Shown here: piece after piece, positions 11,146 through 22,230 of the stretch
How the letters are laid out: the number at the start of each line of letters is the position of its first letter
Position numbering within the stretch: the stretch's first letter is position 1
Source of the DNA: Cylindrotheca closterium
Lineage: Eukaryota > Bacillariophyta > Bacillariophyceae > Bacillariales > Bacillariaceae
DNA: 64,000 nucleotides
Assembly (NCBI GenBank): GCA_933822405.4
Contig: CAKOGP040001725.1
Span: 186,001-250,000 of the forward strand
Direction: 5' to 3'
Notes under the pieces: generated by a model
What the model was told of the DNA's origin: nothing
The model's database searches: none
The model's input: the letters and a program-made list of their open reading frames with translations, nothing else
Position numbers and translations under genes: made by a program

Positions 11146-11694
11146 AAGTAGATGATAGACATTGTGCCACTTTTGTTTCTGCCTCCAAAACCTATTTTTC
11201 TTTCTGTGGGACCGGTTTCAATTCCAATTAAAGGAATGAAAGGTTATTGGGCGTTGGTGACTCACGATTCGCGTCGCGCTTGGATGAATTCCCAGGTGTT
11301 TCGCAATATATCGTAAACGGCAAGCGCAACACATTCCGATTGGACAAAAACGAATAGTGAACCTTGTTTTGTTAAATGTTCATCTAACATCGGTCATAGT
11401 CATCACGAAAGCTTTTGTAGGGTGGGCTTCGTTTGACCGTACACGATCGTTTCGATACTGTTCGAATGAGGTGAAAAGAGCCTGATTTGACCTTTCGATC
11501 TGCTCAAGATTAATTGTAAGAAAACCGGAAGAATTTTTGAAAATTTTCTTCCGATCAGATTGACGCAGGACGTAATAGTTTCACTTTTCTGCTCTAGTAG
11601 AGGAATTCACCATTTTTAAAATCAGTTTTACCTTTCTTCTTTTTGTTCGACACTATAAACAATCACATCTAAGCTAATACTAACAGACATCAAG

Positions 11695-13188
11695 ATGGGC
11701 CACGAAAAGAACGGTTCTAGCAGTGATGACAAACAATCTGCTGTCAACACCACCAACCAAACGGCAGATATCGAGAAGCAAGATGAGAAAGCAAAGGAAC
11801 GAACTTTGAGGGCGGTGGCTGCAACTGCACCAGGAGCGGTTCAGACTCCTCTTTCTCCGGCACCCAGTACCGGTACCCGAAGAAGTACCGGCGGATCCTC
11901 CCAACGAACCAGCCGTTCGCTCACTGATCAACTATTGTCACCAACCCGAAGCATGATGAAGAATGGACCACCGAGGGTTCCCACAAGAACTCTAGATGAA
12001 TTTAGCGATGACAATGATGGTGATGATTTGAGTGAGGATGAAGAGACTGCTCCAGGAGCCGTCCGTGTGAGCTACTCCATCCCACCATCTCCTGCGACTT
12101 ATGCGCAAAGCATGCACACGAATACCACTAGCGACGATGATGACGACGATGATGAAGTCATGTCGCTGGGCGCTGAGTTTACCTGTCCACCATTGACTGC
12201 TGAAGCGGTTCCCGCAGACGATGAAGCTGAACGAATCCGTGAATTGCGAGAACACAACGAAGCCTTGCAAAGGCAGATGCAAGAGGCTTTGGAAAACGAA
12301 CGAAAGGCACGAGCAGAAGTGAAACAAATTGCTGCAGCGCCATCGGCTGATGTGACTGTAGTCAGTGGAGACGTTGAGGATAGCGAAAACTTTAGCATGG
12401 CTCGTACTGCTTCTTACACTCCACAAAAGGTACAACCAGCGATAGAAGTGACCAAAGCCGACGACACCAGCCGACGAAAGACCTATCTGATCATGATGGT
12501 TTGTGTTGTATTGTTTCTGGCTGGCATTGCTGCGGGAACACTCTTGGGTATGAAGGACGAGAAAGTGATCATGATGAGTGAAGATTCTTCGGAAGCGATT
12601 CGTATGCGAACCGACTACCTCAAGGTTGTACTCCAAGAACACGAACCACTCAACGAGCAGGCCTTTCATTATCTCACCGAATTCGATGAATGGAAGCCCG
12701 AGTCCACTCCTGAAGACTACCTGGAAGAGGACGAAGGGTCGCCTGAGAAGACTGCCAGAGAACGACAATGGTTGGAGCGATACGCTCTTGCAGTCCTTTA
12801 TTATTCCACCAATGGAGACACTGCCTGGGAAACCACCTTTGGTTGGTTGTCACCCATCAATTCTCATTGCTCCACGCGCATGAACAAGTGGCTAGGAGTG
12901 TGGTGTTCGGAAGACTCCGTCATTTACATGGAACTTGGAAACAATGCCATGGACGGTACCATTCCCACCGAAATTAATCTATTGAGTAACCTTGGCTACC
13001 TAAACCTGGAAGACCAAATGATCACGGGATCCATCCCGGAACTTCCAGCAAGTCTTACCTCACTGAAGCTTGGAAACAACCAGCTCACTGGATCTATTCC
13101 AGTCTTGCCGGAACTTGATGAATGCGATCTATCGGCCAACAGCTTTGTCAACACTCTTAATGGGGAAATTCGAGGTTGTTCCCTGTAG
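11695..13188 (+). CDS. LRR receptor-like one-pass membrane protein (intronless paralog)
   Basis: A single exon of 497 residues beginning at a good ATG (AAGATGGGC). Order: disordered Ser/Thr- and Asp-rich cytoplasmic part (1-170); LTAEAV motif and coiled coil (about 168-215, RIRELREHNEAL); transmembrane helix (264-284); extracellular cap module (YLTEFDEW, then ERYALAVLYYSTNGD); about three LRRs ending in CDLSANSF and a Cys near the C terminus (GCSL). It is a clear paralog of the gene at 1-2071, with the same domain order and the same intracellular coiled coil, but without that gene's three introns and with fewer repeats. Short LRR ectodomain without kinase; a surface recognition or adhesion role is inferred. 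Its 3' end was copied, together with the adjacent protease gene, into 15733-15765. Confidence 0.88.
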   Translation: MGHEKNGSSSDDKQSAVNTTNQTADIEKQDEKAKERTLRAVAATAPGAVQTPLSPAPSTGTRRSTGGSSQRTSRSLTDQLLSPTRSMMKNGPPRVPTRTLDEFSDDNDGDDLSEDEETAPGAVRVSYSIPPSPATYAQSMHTNTTSDDDDDDDEVMSLGAEFTCPPLTAEAVPADDEAERIRELREHNEALQRQMQEALENERKARAEVKQIAAAPSADVTVVSGDVEDSENFSMARTASYTPQKVQPAIEVTKADDTSRRKTYLIMMVCVVLFLAGIAAGTLLGMKDEKVIMMSEDSSEAIRMRTDYLKVVLQEHEPLNEQAFHYLTEFDEWKPESTPEDYLEEDEGSPEKTARERQWLERYALAVLYYSTNGDTAWETTFGWLSPINSHCSTRMNKWLGVWCSEDSVIYMELGNNAMDGTIPTEINLLSNLGYLNLEDQMITGSIPELPASLTSLKLGNNQLTGSIPVLPELDECDLSANSFVNTLNGEIRGCSL

Positions 13189-13554
13189 ACGATGATTGAG
13201 TGAGGTCGGCGGTCCACCCAATTAATGAACGCTTTTCATGCTAAGGATAGTGATGGGTCAGACCTTGTGGCTCACGGATACTATTATATATATATACCCT
13301 ACCTGTAATGCTGCGGAAACGATTTGGATTTTTAAAAGATTGGAGAATACGATGGAACATTTTGAAATGACAGTGCAAGTTCTACGTTATCAACGCAATA
13401 TATTAGGCTACTTCTCCTTCCAATCGATCGGTTCAACGCATACGTACATGAATTTCAACGCTTGTAATAAATAATACAATTCATTGTCTACCTTTCTTCT
13501 TATGTCATTATTATTGTATATAGTACAGACTATCAAGAGTCCTGCCAAAGCTTG

Positions 13555-15388
13555 TTAGCAATTTCCACCGATGCGAAAGACAATGCCTCCGCCAATGTCA
13601 CCACCATTGAAGTAGGTCGTGCCGTCCACGACCAGCTTGATGTATCCTGGAGATGCAATACCATCTCCCCACTCGTCAAAGATATCCAAAGTTGCGCACT
13701 CACTGTTGTCCAGGCACGTGCTGAATTGATAATCCTTGTTGTCGGCGAACCCATTGGCATTCCACACCAGTTCTCCCCTATCAGTGAGCAGGAATAGGTC
13801 GGTTTCGTAGCCATAATCATCGGTTCGAAGGTTCAAAGTGATTGGTAAGCAAGAGGATGATCCACCCCCACCGCCCCCACCAGAGCCACCGCCGCCGCCA
13901 CTACCACTGCAGGATCCAAAATCAATAGACCGTTCGTATCCGAAATCGATGCCGCTCTTGGACTCAACAACTTGACCATTGACTTTCAACTCATAGCTAC
14001 CGACAGAGCTGAGCCCATCGCCGTAGTCATCAAAGATGGCCAATGTGTAACATGCCTCGGGGACGCATTTGTTGGTGACGTAGGTGCTATCTGACTGAAG
14101 GTTGGATCCACTGGCAATCTTGGCACCGCTGGAGCGTGTGGCTTCCCAAGAAGTCTCGTATCCATAATCGTCGGTGTGAAGGGTGAAGGCAAACTCCATC
14201 TCTCCCGCTGGGCAACCACCACCACCACCAGAAGGCGGAGTTGGGCTTGGTGGAGTTGGAGTAGGTGGTGGCGGACTTGGCGGAGTGGGGCTGGGTGGCG
14301 TTGGAGTAGTACCTCCACCGCAAAAGTCGGCATTGACGTTCCACTGATCACACACGACTTGTTCAATCCATCCGAACGCGCTGCTCACTCGAGCATACAC
14401 CCCTGGCTTGTTGGGTCGGGCGCATCCATCTCCCCAAGATACAACACCGACTTGGACGTGTTGGTTGCCATTGCGAATGACAATTGGGCCACCAGAGTCG
14501 CCTTGACAACTGTCCTTGCCTCCTCCATTGACTCCGGCACAGAACATATTGTCCTCGATATCTCCACCGTAGCTGATTGGCTGGTTGCAAGTACTGGTGG
14601 GAATGGCTTGAACCAAGACATCTCTGAGAATATCTGCTCCGCTGCCATCTTCTGAGGTCGTTCCGAGCCCCAAAACAGTCAAGTCTTCACCATTGGAAGG
14701 ACGGGAAAACTGCTCGTTGATGGAGAGGACGACGTTCGAACCACCGACGGTGACATCTTGTGCTAAGCGCAGCAATCGAAAGTCGTTGGCTGTAGTAAAG
14801 TCATCGTAGTTCGGGTGTTGGACGTCGGCAGAGACGGATACGCGAACGGCGTTGTTGGCAGTGGAATCGTAACGGTACGCTCCAACAACAACACTCTCCC
14901 CTTGGTAGCTACCACAATGTGCGGCAGTCAAGACAACGTTGGGGGCAATCAAGGAACCACCGCAGCCTCCCAAATCCACTAAAGCGTGAAAAAGATGTAT
15001 TTATTAGCATCAAGGATGGAGCAGTGGTCAACACAAGCGACAATGTCTTCTTACCGTAGTAGGGGAATTCACCAGGAGCAGATTGGCTACCACCGACGAT
15101 ACGATTGTCTCTTCCATCGTCACCATCATGATAACTTCCTTTCTTCTCTTTCTTTTCTTTCATGTTAGTTCTTCCGTCCATGGTAAAGTATTTCACCGTA
15201 TCCGATGACTTTGCCCCTCGAGGCTGGTGTTTCTTGTGAGGAGCCTCCTGCTCCTCCTTGTTGTTTGGTGGTTTCTCGAGAGGTTTGCTTTCTACAGCAG
15301 TGCGGCGGAGATTCTGCTTCTCGCTTGTATCGGCAGCATATGCTGTTGTTTGGAGTAAAGCTACCACAAGGAGACTTGAATACCTCAT
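13555..15388 (-). CDS. Secreted trypsin-like serine protease with two C-terminal beta-type modules (copy A)
   Basis: Two exons on the minus strand: 15388-15055 and 14978-13555, with a 76-base phase-1 GT-AG intron that falls inside FPYY|VDLGG. Protein of 585 residues: signal peptide (MRYSSLLVVALLQTTAYA), basic propeptide, activation site R96|IVGG, S1 domain with His132 (TAAHC), Asp177 (NDFRLL) and Ser273 (GDSGGP). Asp267, six residues before the serine, predicts cleavage after Lys/Arg. A Pro/Thr/Ser linker follows, then two related modules (TDDYGYETSW ... CYTLAIFDDYGDGL; TDDYGYETDLF ... CATLDIFDEWGDGI) joined by a Gly/Ser linker. Similar modules occur at the C termini of many secreted stramenopile proteins, but I cannot name the family. 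It probably acts outside the cell or at the wall as a zymogen. Confidence 0.9.
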
Positions 15389-16342
15389 CTTTTCGATTGG
15401 TTGCTTTTCGTTTTCTACTTTGGCGCTTTTGATTTTGTGAGGAGATTTTCAATTTCAGAAAGATAATATTCCTGACGTTTGCAAATAATCCGCCCCAAGA
15501 TCAAGACCAGCAAAACGAGAAACGCGAAACTTTACCAGCGGATAAGTGTTCTGCACCACCCGCACCGGCCGAGCCAGGCAATTAGACCAAGAAAAATTCC
15601 CTGGAAAGGTTCGGAACCAAAAATCTGAAACTGGTCTTGATCACCTTTCAAGCGAAACAGGTTGTTTTTCACACCAATATCGTTGACCATGCAATGCAAA
15701 CCTTGAGAAGGGCAACAGTTTCGCCTTACTATCAATGGGGAGATTTGAGGCTGTTCCTGCAGGCGATGATTTTAGTGAGTTCGGCATTCCACTCAATTAG
15801 TAGATGCTTCTCATGCTAAGGATAGTCTTGGGTCGGACTTTGTTGTGGCTCAGGGATACTATCATTATAACCGACATGTAATAAAAGATTGGAGAATACG
15901 ATGGAGCATTTGAAATGAAAAGTGCAAGGTCTGCGTAATCAACACGATACACATTGGGCTCCTACTCCTTCTTCCAATCGATCGGTGCAACGCAGATATA
16001 CATAAATGAATTTGAACACTTGTAACCTACCTACTGTAATCTTGTGGAGACGAGTTGGGTTTTAAAAAGATTGGAGAATACTATGGAACATTGTGACAAC
16101 TTCTGCGAAATCAACGCGATATACATTGGGCTACTATATATACTTCTCGTAGTGTATAAAATGAACTTTTATGTTGTTATCCAGGAAAAGGACGGTCTTG
16201 ATACATACATCCATAAATGAATTTGAACGGTTGCAATACACAATACAGTTCGTTAAATACTTATATATCTTCCTTCACAATGTTATTCTCCTACCGTACT
16301 CTTTACCACCATACATTCTAACGTGAGTCCTGCCAGAGCTTG
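15389..16342. other. Region between protease copies: 5' flank of A, duplication junction, 3' flank of B
   Basis: 15389-15715 is the upstream flank of protease A and matches 18193-18495. 15733-15765 is a dead remnant of the LRR gene 3' end. 15766-16030 matches the sequence downstream of the LRR gene (13190-13470), and a second partial copy of that flank lies at about 16060-16240 (AACGCGATATACATTGGGCT; ATAAATGAATTTGAACGG). Confidence 0.65.
15733..15765 (+). pseudogene. Remnant of the LRR gene C-terminus
   Basis: AATGGGGAGATTTGAGGC here corresponds to AATGGGGAAATTCGAGGT at the end of the LRR gene (about 13159). The Arg codon has become TGA, and a one-base change in length removes the original stop register. 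It marks the edge of the duplicated segment and cannot be expressed as LRR protein. Confidence 0.7.
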
Positions 16343-18192
16343 TTAGCAATTTCCACCGATGCGAAAGACTATGCCTCCGCCAATGTCACCACCATTGAAG
16401 TAGGTCGTGCCGTCCACGACCAGCTTGATGTACCCTGGAGATGCAATACCATCTCCCCACTCGTCAAAGATATCCAAAGTTGCGCACTCACTGTTGTCCA
16501 GGCACGTGCTGAATTGATAATCCTTGTTGTCGGCGAAACCATTGGCATTCCACACGAGATTTCCCCTATCCGTGAGCAGGAATAGGTCGGTTTCGTAGCC
16601 ATAATCATCGGTTCGAAGGTTCAAAGTGATTGGTAAGCAAGAGGATGATCCACCCCCACCGCCCCCACCAGAGCCACCGCCGCCGCCACTACCACTGCAG
16701 GATCCAAAATCAATAGACCGTTCGTATCCGAAATCGAAACCGCTCTTGGACTCAACAACTTGACCATTGACTTTCAACTCGTAGTTACCATCCGAGCTGA
16801 GTCCGTCACCGTAGTCGTCAAAGATAGTCAATGTGTAACATCCCTCTGGGATGCATTTGTTCTTGCGGTAGGTTCGATTCGACTGATAGTTCAATCCACT
16901 TGCGACCTTGCTACCGCTGGAGCGTGTGGCTTCCCAAGAAGTCTCCCATCCCCATTCATCGGTGCGAATGGTGAAATCAAACTCCATCTCGCCCGTTGGA
17001 CAATCACCACCACCAGACGGGGGTGTGGGGCTTGATGGTGGAGTTGGAGAGGGTGGTGGCGGAGTAGGACCAGGCGATGTTGGAGTAGGTGGTGGTGGAT
17101 TTGGAGGAGTGGGGCTGGGTGGCGTTGGAGTAGTACCTCCACCGCAAAAGTCGGCATTGACGTTCCACTGATCACACACGACTTGTTCAATCCATCCGAA
17201 CGCGCTGCTCACTCGAGCATACACCCCTGGCTTGTTGGGTCGGGCGCATCCATCTCCCCAAGATACAACACCGACTTGGACGTGTTGGTTGCCATTGCGA
17301 ATGACAATTGGGCCACCCGAATCTCCATGACAACTGTCCTTGCCCCCTCCATTCACTCCAGCACAGAACATATTGTCCTCGATATCTCCACCGTAGCTGA
17401 TTGGCTGGTTGCAAGTACTGGTGGGAATGGCTTGAACTACGACATCTCTCAGGATGTTTGCCTCGCTACCATTTTCGGAGGTTATTCCGAGCCCCAAAAC
17501 AGTCAAGTCTTCGCCATTGGAAGGACGGGAGGATTGTTCGTTGATGGAAAGGACGACGCTTGACCCACCAATGGTAACATCTTGTGCCAGGCGTAGCAAT
17601 CGAAAGTCATTGGCTTCGGTAAAGTCATCGTAGTTCGGGTGTTGGACGTCGGCAGAGACGGATACGCGAACGGCGTTGTTGGCAGTGGAATCGTAACGGT
17701 ACGCTCCAACAACAACACTCTCCCCTTGGTAGCTACCACAATGTGCGGCAGTCAAGACAACGTTGGGGGCAATCAAGGAGCCACCGCAGCCTCCCAGATC
17801 CACTATAGCGTTGAAGAGATATACTGATGAGCTTCCATGCAACCGGATAGAACAGTGGTCAACACAGGCCACAATTTGTTCCACTTACCATAATAGGGGA
17901 ATTCTCCAGGATCAGATTGGCTACCACCGACAATGCGGCTTTCTCTTCCATCGCCCTCATCATGAGTACCTTCCTTCTTTTCTTTCTTTACTTTCATATT
18001 GGTCTTTCCTTCCATGGTAAAGTATGTCACCGTATCTGATGACTTTGCCCCCCGAGGCTGATGTTTGTGAGGAGCCTCCTTGTTTGGTTTCTCAAGAGGT
18101 TTGCTTTCCACATCAGTGCGGCGGAGATTCTGGTCGGCAGCATAGGCTGTAGTTTGTAGTAGAGCTCCAACAAGGAGACTTGAATATTTCAT
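16343..18192 (-). CDS. Secreted trypsin-like serine protease with two C-terminal beta-type modules (copy B)
   Basis: Two exons: 18192-17889 and 17802-16343, with an 86-base phase-1 intron at the same place as in copy A. The start is the ATG at 18192 (MKYSSLLVGALLQTTAYA, signal peptide); the frame is open further upstream but without homology to copy A. 587 residues. RIVGG activation site and the trypsin triad are intact (TAAHC, NDFRLL, GDSGGP), with the Asp for Lys/Arg specificity (KDSCHGDSGGP, where copy A has Gln before Gly). The Pro-rich linker is longer than in A, and the first C-terminal module differs most (TDEWGWETSWEATR). The last module and 3' coding sequence are almost identical to copy A, suggesting recent duplication or gene conversion. 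Confidence 0.9.
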
Positions 18193-19036
18193 CTTTTCGA
18201 TCGGTTTCTTTTCGTTGCTACTTTGGCGCTTTTGATTTTGTGAGGAGATTTCAAAAAGATACCATACTGCGGACGTTTGCGAAACGACGAATACGCAAGA
18301 CCGACACGACAAAAAGAGAAACGAGACCTTCGAAACATCCCGCACCGGCCGAGCCACACAATTAAACAAGAAAAATTCCCGGGAAAGGTTTCGGAAGCAA
18401 AAGTCCAAAATTGATCTTGGTCACCTTTCAAGCGAAACAATAAGTTCTTTTTATCACACACAAATATATTGATGACCATGCAAATAACCTTGAGAAGGGC
18501 TCGGCATGAAAAGTGAGCATCCTTTGTTTGTTTGGGATGGATTGGAAACGGAAGACGCGCAGCTTGATATTCCTAGGAGAAGAGGATCATCGGATTGCCC
18601 AAAAAGACTTTGTCCCAACCGGAAGAGAGCCAGAGCTGCCAAGTGCGTTTCTCCAAATAATTAAGGCGATCTTTGGTCTCCCCTCTTCATCCGATGAACG
18701 AAAGCAATAGCCAGATGGGATTATTTTGTCCCTTATCTTCACCCGACGGACGAAGCCTGGCATGGTGGATCTTCTTGCACCGCCATGACGATGAAAACAG
18801 AGAACCCCAGGTAGTACTCATTCCAAAAACACGAAGCTAAAGAGTTGCACTGACGTTGCAAATGTAAGATTGGTCTTGTATCACTTTAACTTGTTTACAT
18901 ATTTGATTATACATTTGTTTTTAAGTATGGATACATGGATGGTATTGCTTTTTTATAAACTATTTGTGTGTATTTGTCAATGAGAATCTTGCGTTTTGTG
19001 TGATTTTTCAACTCATGTATATAAGATATGAGACTC
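18193..19036. other. Intergenic region upstream of protease B
   Basis: 18193-18495 matches the 5' flank of protease A and should carry the promoter. From 18500 to 19036 I see no gene; the short frame at 18513-18710 has no recognisable domain. A small internal repeat (TTCATCCGATGAACGAA near 18688, TTCACCCGACGGACGAA near 18740) is present. The last 150 bases are AT-rich and probably hold the 3' end signals of the RCC1 gene on the minus strand. Confidence 0.5.
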
Positions 19037-21071
19037 TTACAATAATAAGGTAGTACACCAAGAAACCAAAAGTGGCAATGTGACTGCCATCATTACTAAA
19101 TGTCCTCTTGTCATGGTAGCGCTATCACTATCGACTTCCACAAATGTCGAATCGGTGGTTGGTACAATAATGATAATGGACTGCCCTCCTCTGGATGGCA
19201 CGTCGTCCGCCTTGTCCTCCACAATAACGGTTGGAGCTGGCGTTGGAAAGGCAATCAATCGATTGGGTGTCGGTTGGATGGTTTGGGGCACTGGCGGGTC
19301 AATAACGGGTGGATTCACGGTGGGTTCCAACACGGCCACTGGAAAGGTTGTTGGGACTGCCACTGGAGAAAAAGTGGGAATGATAATGGCCCTTCGAGTT
19401 GGAGCCATGGTGGGATCTGGTATACTAGGGGCATTGGTCGGACGTCGCGTCGGAGAAACCGTAGGCCTTTGCGTTGGCAATTTGGTCGGAGATAACGTAG
19501 TCGGAGATAATGTGGTGGGCCGTGGTGTAGGCGGAGGGGGTGTTTTGGAGGGTCCTGGATTTGCTGGTGCCATGATTGGTGCCTTGGAGGGCGGTTCGGT
19601 GGGAGATTTCGTCGGCGGTGGACTGTTGAGATTCTGTGGAAATTGAATATTGACCTGTTGTGGAAAGTATTGAATGGAAACGTTTTCACCCAATCCCAAT
19701 TGTCCATGTAAATTGGTTCCCCAACACCAAAGAGTTTGATCACTTTTGGAAACACAAGTGTGTTCTCGTCCCAGTGCCAGCTTTTCCACATCTCTCAGAT
19801 CGGGCACTGTAACTGGTGTCATCGATGATTCTCGATTGTTGCCAACTCCCAATTGACCCGAAAAATTGCTACCCCAGCACTATCATTCGCAGATAACAGA
19901 AAACAAAGATGGACGTTAGAGCAAGAGGCCTCGTTTGAGATATTGCTGTTTGCAATGCCAGCCAGCCAACCAACCCTATATATAACAACGTACCTTGACG
20001 GTTTCATCTTCCATCAATGCACACGTATGATCACGTCCCGTCTTGATATCCTTGGCGAATCCTCCCAGATCCACCTTTTGTGGCAGCTGTTGATCTTCCA
20101 AGTTTCCAATCCCCAATTGTCCAAAGGAATTGTATCCAAAACAATAGACATTTCCCTCCTTTCGTCCATCTTCGTCTTCGCGGGCATCGAGGAAGATCGA
20201 CTCTGGCAGTGTGGTACTAATCGCACAGGTATGATAGGATCCGGCCGATACGGTACTGACGGAACCAAGTTGTGCAATCTTGGTGGGTGTCAATACGTTT
20301 GTATTGGTGGTACCCACACCGATTTGTCCATTCGAGTTGAGTCCCCAGCACCTGCAAAAAAATCAAAAGAAGAATGCAAGCAAGGTAGATTGAGTTTTGA
20401 TGTTTTGTATGTAACGATATACATGAGAACCAAACACAGCACAATAAAAGTACTCACCACAAGGAATTGTCCGCCGCTTGAATGGCGCATTGATGAGAGT
20501 ATCCAGCAGATATTTGTTGTGGCAACAAATCTATATCCAAGGTGGATGCCACTTGGACCGGACTCTCGAATCCATCCTCGGTGGAACCAATCCCCAATTG
20601 TCCAAATTCATTGGACCCCCAACAGACAAATCGTTCCAAGTTGAATGAAGGATAGGCCACCACGGCACAATTGTGAGATCGTCCCGACGTGATTTGCAAA
20701 ATGTCAATGTCGGCATTATTTTGAAAGATTCCTTGTCCTCCCAAGTCAATGTGTTGGGGTGTATGATAGGATACCGGTCGTTTGAGCAACAAATCCACGG
20801 AATCGTTGGAACCCCAGCAGTACAATTCCTTGGTTGCTTTGGTCGTCGCGCAAGTATGGACGACTCCCAACGACAACAAATCAAAGTCGACCAGTGACAC
20901 TCCGTCGCTCACTTGAATGGGGACTGGCAAAAACTGATTGCCATCGGGGCCAATGCCGATTTGACCGTATTGATTCCATCCAAAGCATTGGAGTTGATCG
21001 TTAAAGACACCACAGGTCGTTCTCCAACCAGCCGCGAGTGCCGAAATGGCATTGGTGTTGGCCGTGGACAT
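19037..21071 (-). CDS. RCC1-repeat protein with Thr/Pro-rich stalk and C-terminal hydrophobic tail
   Basis: Three exons on the minus strand: 21071-20458, 20351-19994 and 19879-19037 (introns phase 2 and phase 0, GT-AG). Joining gives NSLWCWGLNSNGQIGVG and ETVKCWGSNFSGQLGVG, restoring RCC1 repeats exactly. 604 residues: about seven RCC1 repeats (residues 1-375; ACGVxxxxLxCWGxNxxGQLGxG style, where the Cys-Trp-Gly form is more like bacterial and algal surface RCC1 proteins than nuclear RCC1), a stalk of PTxxPT repeats (about 380-540), an acidic segment, and a C-terminal hydrophobic stretch (LVMMAVTLPLLVSW) that could be a GPI signal or tail anchor. No signal peptide is visible from the ATG at 21071. 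The frame upstream is open through a DNSTT minisatellite and ends at a possible splice acceptor, so an upstream exon carrying one is possible. Guanine nucleotide exchange activity should not be assumed. Confidence 0.85.
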
Positions 21072-21090
21072 TATTGTTGTTGTGGTTGCA

Positions 21091-21150
21091 GTTGTTGAAT
21101 TGTCTGTTGTTGAATTGTCTGTTGTTGAATTGTCTGTTGTTGAATTGTCT
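21091..21150. repeat. Four perfect copies of a 15-base minisatellite
   Basis: GTTGTTGAATTGTCT is repeated four times without change, followed by a partial unit. On the minus strand, in frame with the RCC1 gene, it would encode DNSTT repeats, immediately upstream of the first ATG. Confidence 0.9.
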
Positions 21151-22230
21151 GTTGTTGTTCTAATACAGTAAGTGAGTATGTTTGTCGTTTGGAGATTACG
21201 AGATGTTTGGAATGGAGATGTTTGATGGCCGCAAAGATATGATACCTTCGTATACCGTACCTACCGGTACAGTATGGTTCTCTATCGAAAATCAAACCGC
21301 AGTCGTAATAAGTACATTATGTTCAATATATGTGTACCGTATGTATAGGTTTCAAATTTTGATTTTTAGGATTGGCGTGTGTACGGACGTTTCGCATTCC
21401 AGTGATGTGTCTATCATGTGAGTTTGAAAAAAGAAGTTTCTACTAGCCGCACCCGCTCGAGAACGGACAATTTAGACGCCTGCCTCGGGTTTCGCAAATC
21501 TTCCCGCGTTTATGATCTTCTTGACTGAATGAATCGATTCTTGATTGGTTGATTTCAGATCGATTTGAATGATGATTGATTCACTCGAATCAGTCAAACG
21601 GAGAGATGATTGATTTCGTTTCATTGTTGTTTGATTGATTGATTCCAAGCAGTCAATCCCCAAGTAAGATACTGTACAATGAAAACTGACGTGTCCCCAA
21701 CCGGTGACAACCCAAATCATGCGTTTGCCAATCATAACCGGCCAGACGGACACGTCGTTTCGTCGTAAAGATGCTGCGGGAGCCAAAAAACCTTTTCTTG
21801 AAGTTTGAGCTTTTCTATGTGAGGAATGCTCATCTTCCCTTCTCAGCTGTTCTGTCTCACCCAACACTATTTCTTTGTCGGATTCATCAGTCATCAATCC
21901 TCAACCATTGTCAACAAACAGAGCCATACCCTCTTGTCCTACTCTTGTTACATTCATTCATATTTACTGTCAAAACAAAGAACTTGATCTGCCGGTAACA
22001 TCATCATCGTTCTCAGAAAGGCGGATACTGTACTCTATCCTGTGGTACCATTCAATCAAAGCCTTTCGCTCAATCCACGCCTAATTGAATCCGGCACTCT
22101 TGTTCTCTTTCTAGTGTCCACAAGGAAAAGTGACGTCAACTCACGTCAGCAACAATCCAATCCAGTCCAATCCAATCCAATCCAACTGCAGCATTTCACA
22201 ACACAAACACACACACCAACGATATACTGG
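21151..22230. other. Divergent intergenic region between RCC1 and methyltransferase genes
   Basis: No gene seen. Positions 21515-21655 are rich in GATTGATT and GAATGA words. 22150-22185 is a run of TCCAA units that probably lies in the 5' UTR of the methyltransferase gene. The frame that continues upstream of the methyltransferase ATG starts only at a non-ATG codon (22042). Confidence 0.5.

Larger units (their letters stand above)
4938..11694. other. Gene-poor, repeat-rich 6.8 kb region
   Basis: No ORF here looks like a conserved protein; the longest open frames are short, lack domains and often lack an ATG. The region holds the repeats described separately: the ~100-base family, a polypurine tract, CACTAAAAAT inverted repeats, two tracts rich in TACTTTCRGATCGA, a tRNA-like hairpin element and a short direct repeat near 11 kb. 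The final 150 bases before 11695 should be the promoter and 5' UTR of the LRR gene. Confidence 0.5.
13157..18495. repeat. Tandem segmental duplication (LRR 3' end plus protease gene)
   Basis: Unit 1 runs from about 13157 (last codons of the LRR gene) to about 15715; unit 2 from about 15733 to about 18495. Matching landmarks: AATGGGGARATT at 13159 and 15734; CATGCTAAGGATAGT at 13237 and 15810; the protease genes; and the protease upstream flank (TCACCTTTCAAGCGAAACA at 15640 and 18420, CCTTGAGAAGGGC at 15700 and 18488). The order of landmarks is the same in both units, which supports a direct tandem duplication. Spacing between the LRR remnant and protease B is larger than in unit 1, and part of it is repeated again (15915-16030 and 16095-16225). 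Confidence 0.85.

Noticed and set aside
19080..19646. 188-residue + strand frame rich in Gly/Val
   Set aside because: Antisense of the Thr/Pro stalk of the RCC1 gene, which has clear exons on the minus strand.
21091..21150. Regular 15-base repeats as a CRISPR-like array
   Set aside because: No spacers; a perfect minisatellite in a eukaryotic gene region.
22042..22230. 63-residue N-terminal extension of the methyltransferase
   Set aside because: Begins with GTG and crosses a TCCAA repeat; the first ATG in frame is 22231.
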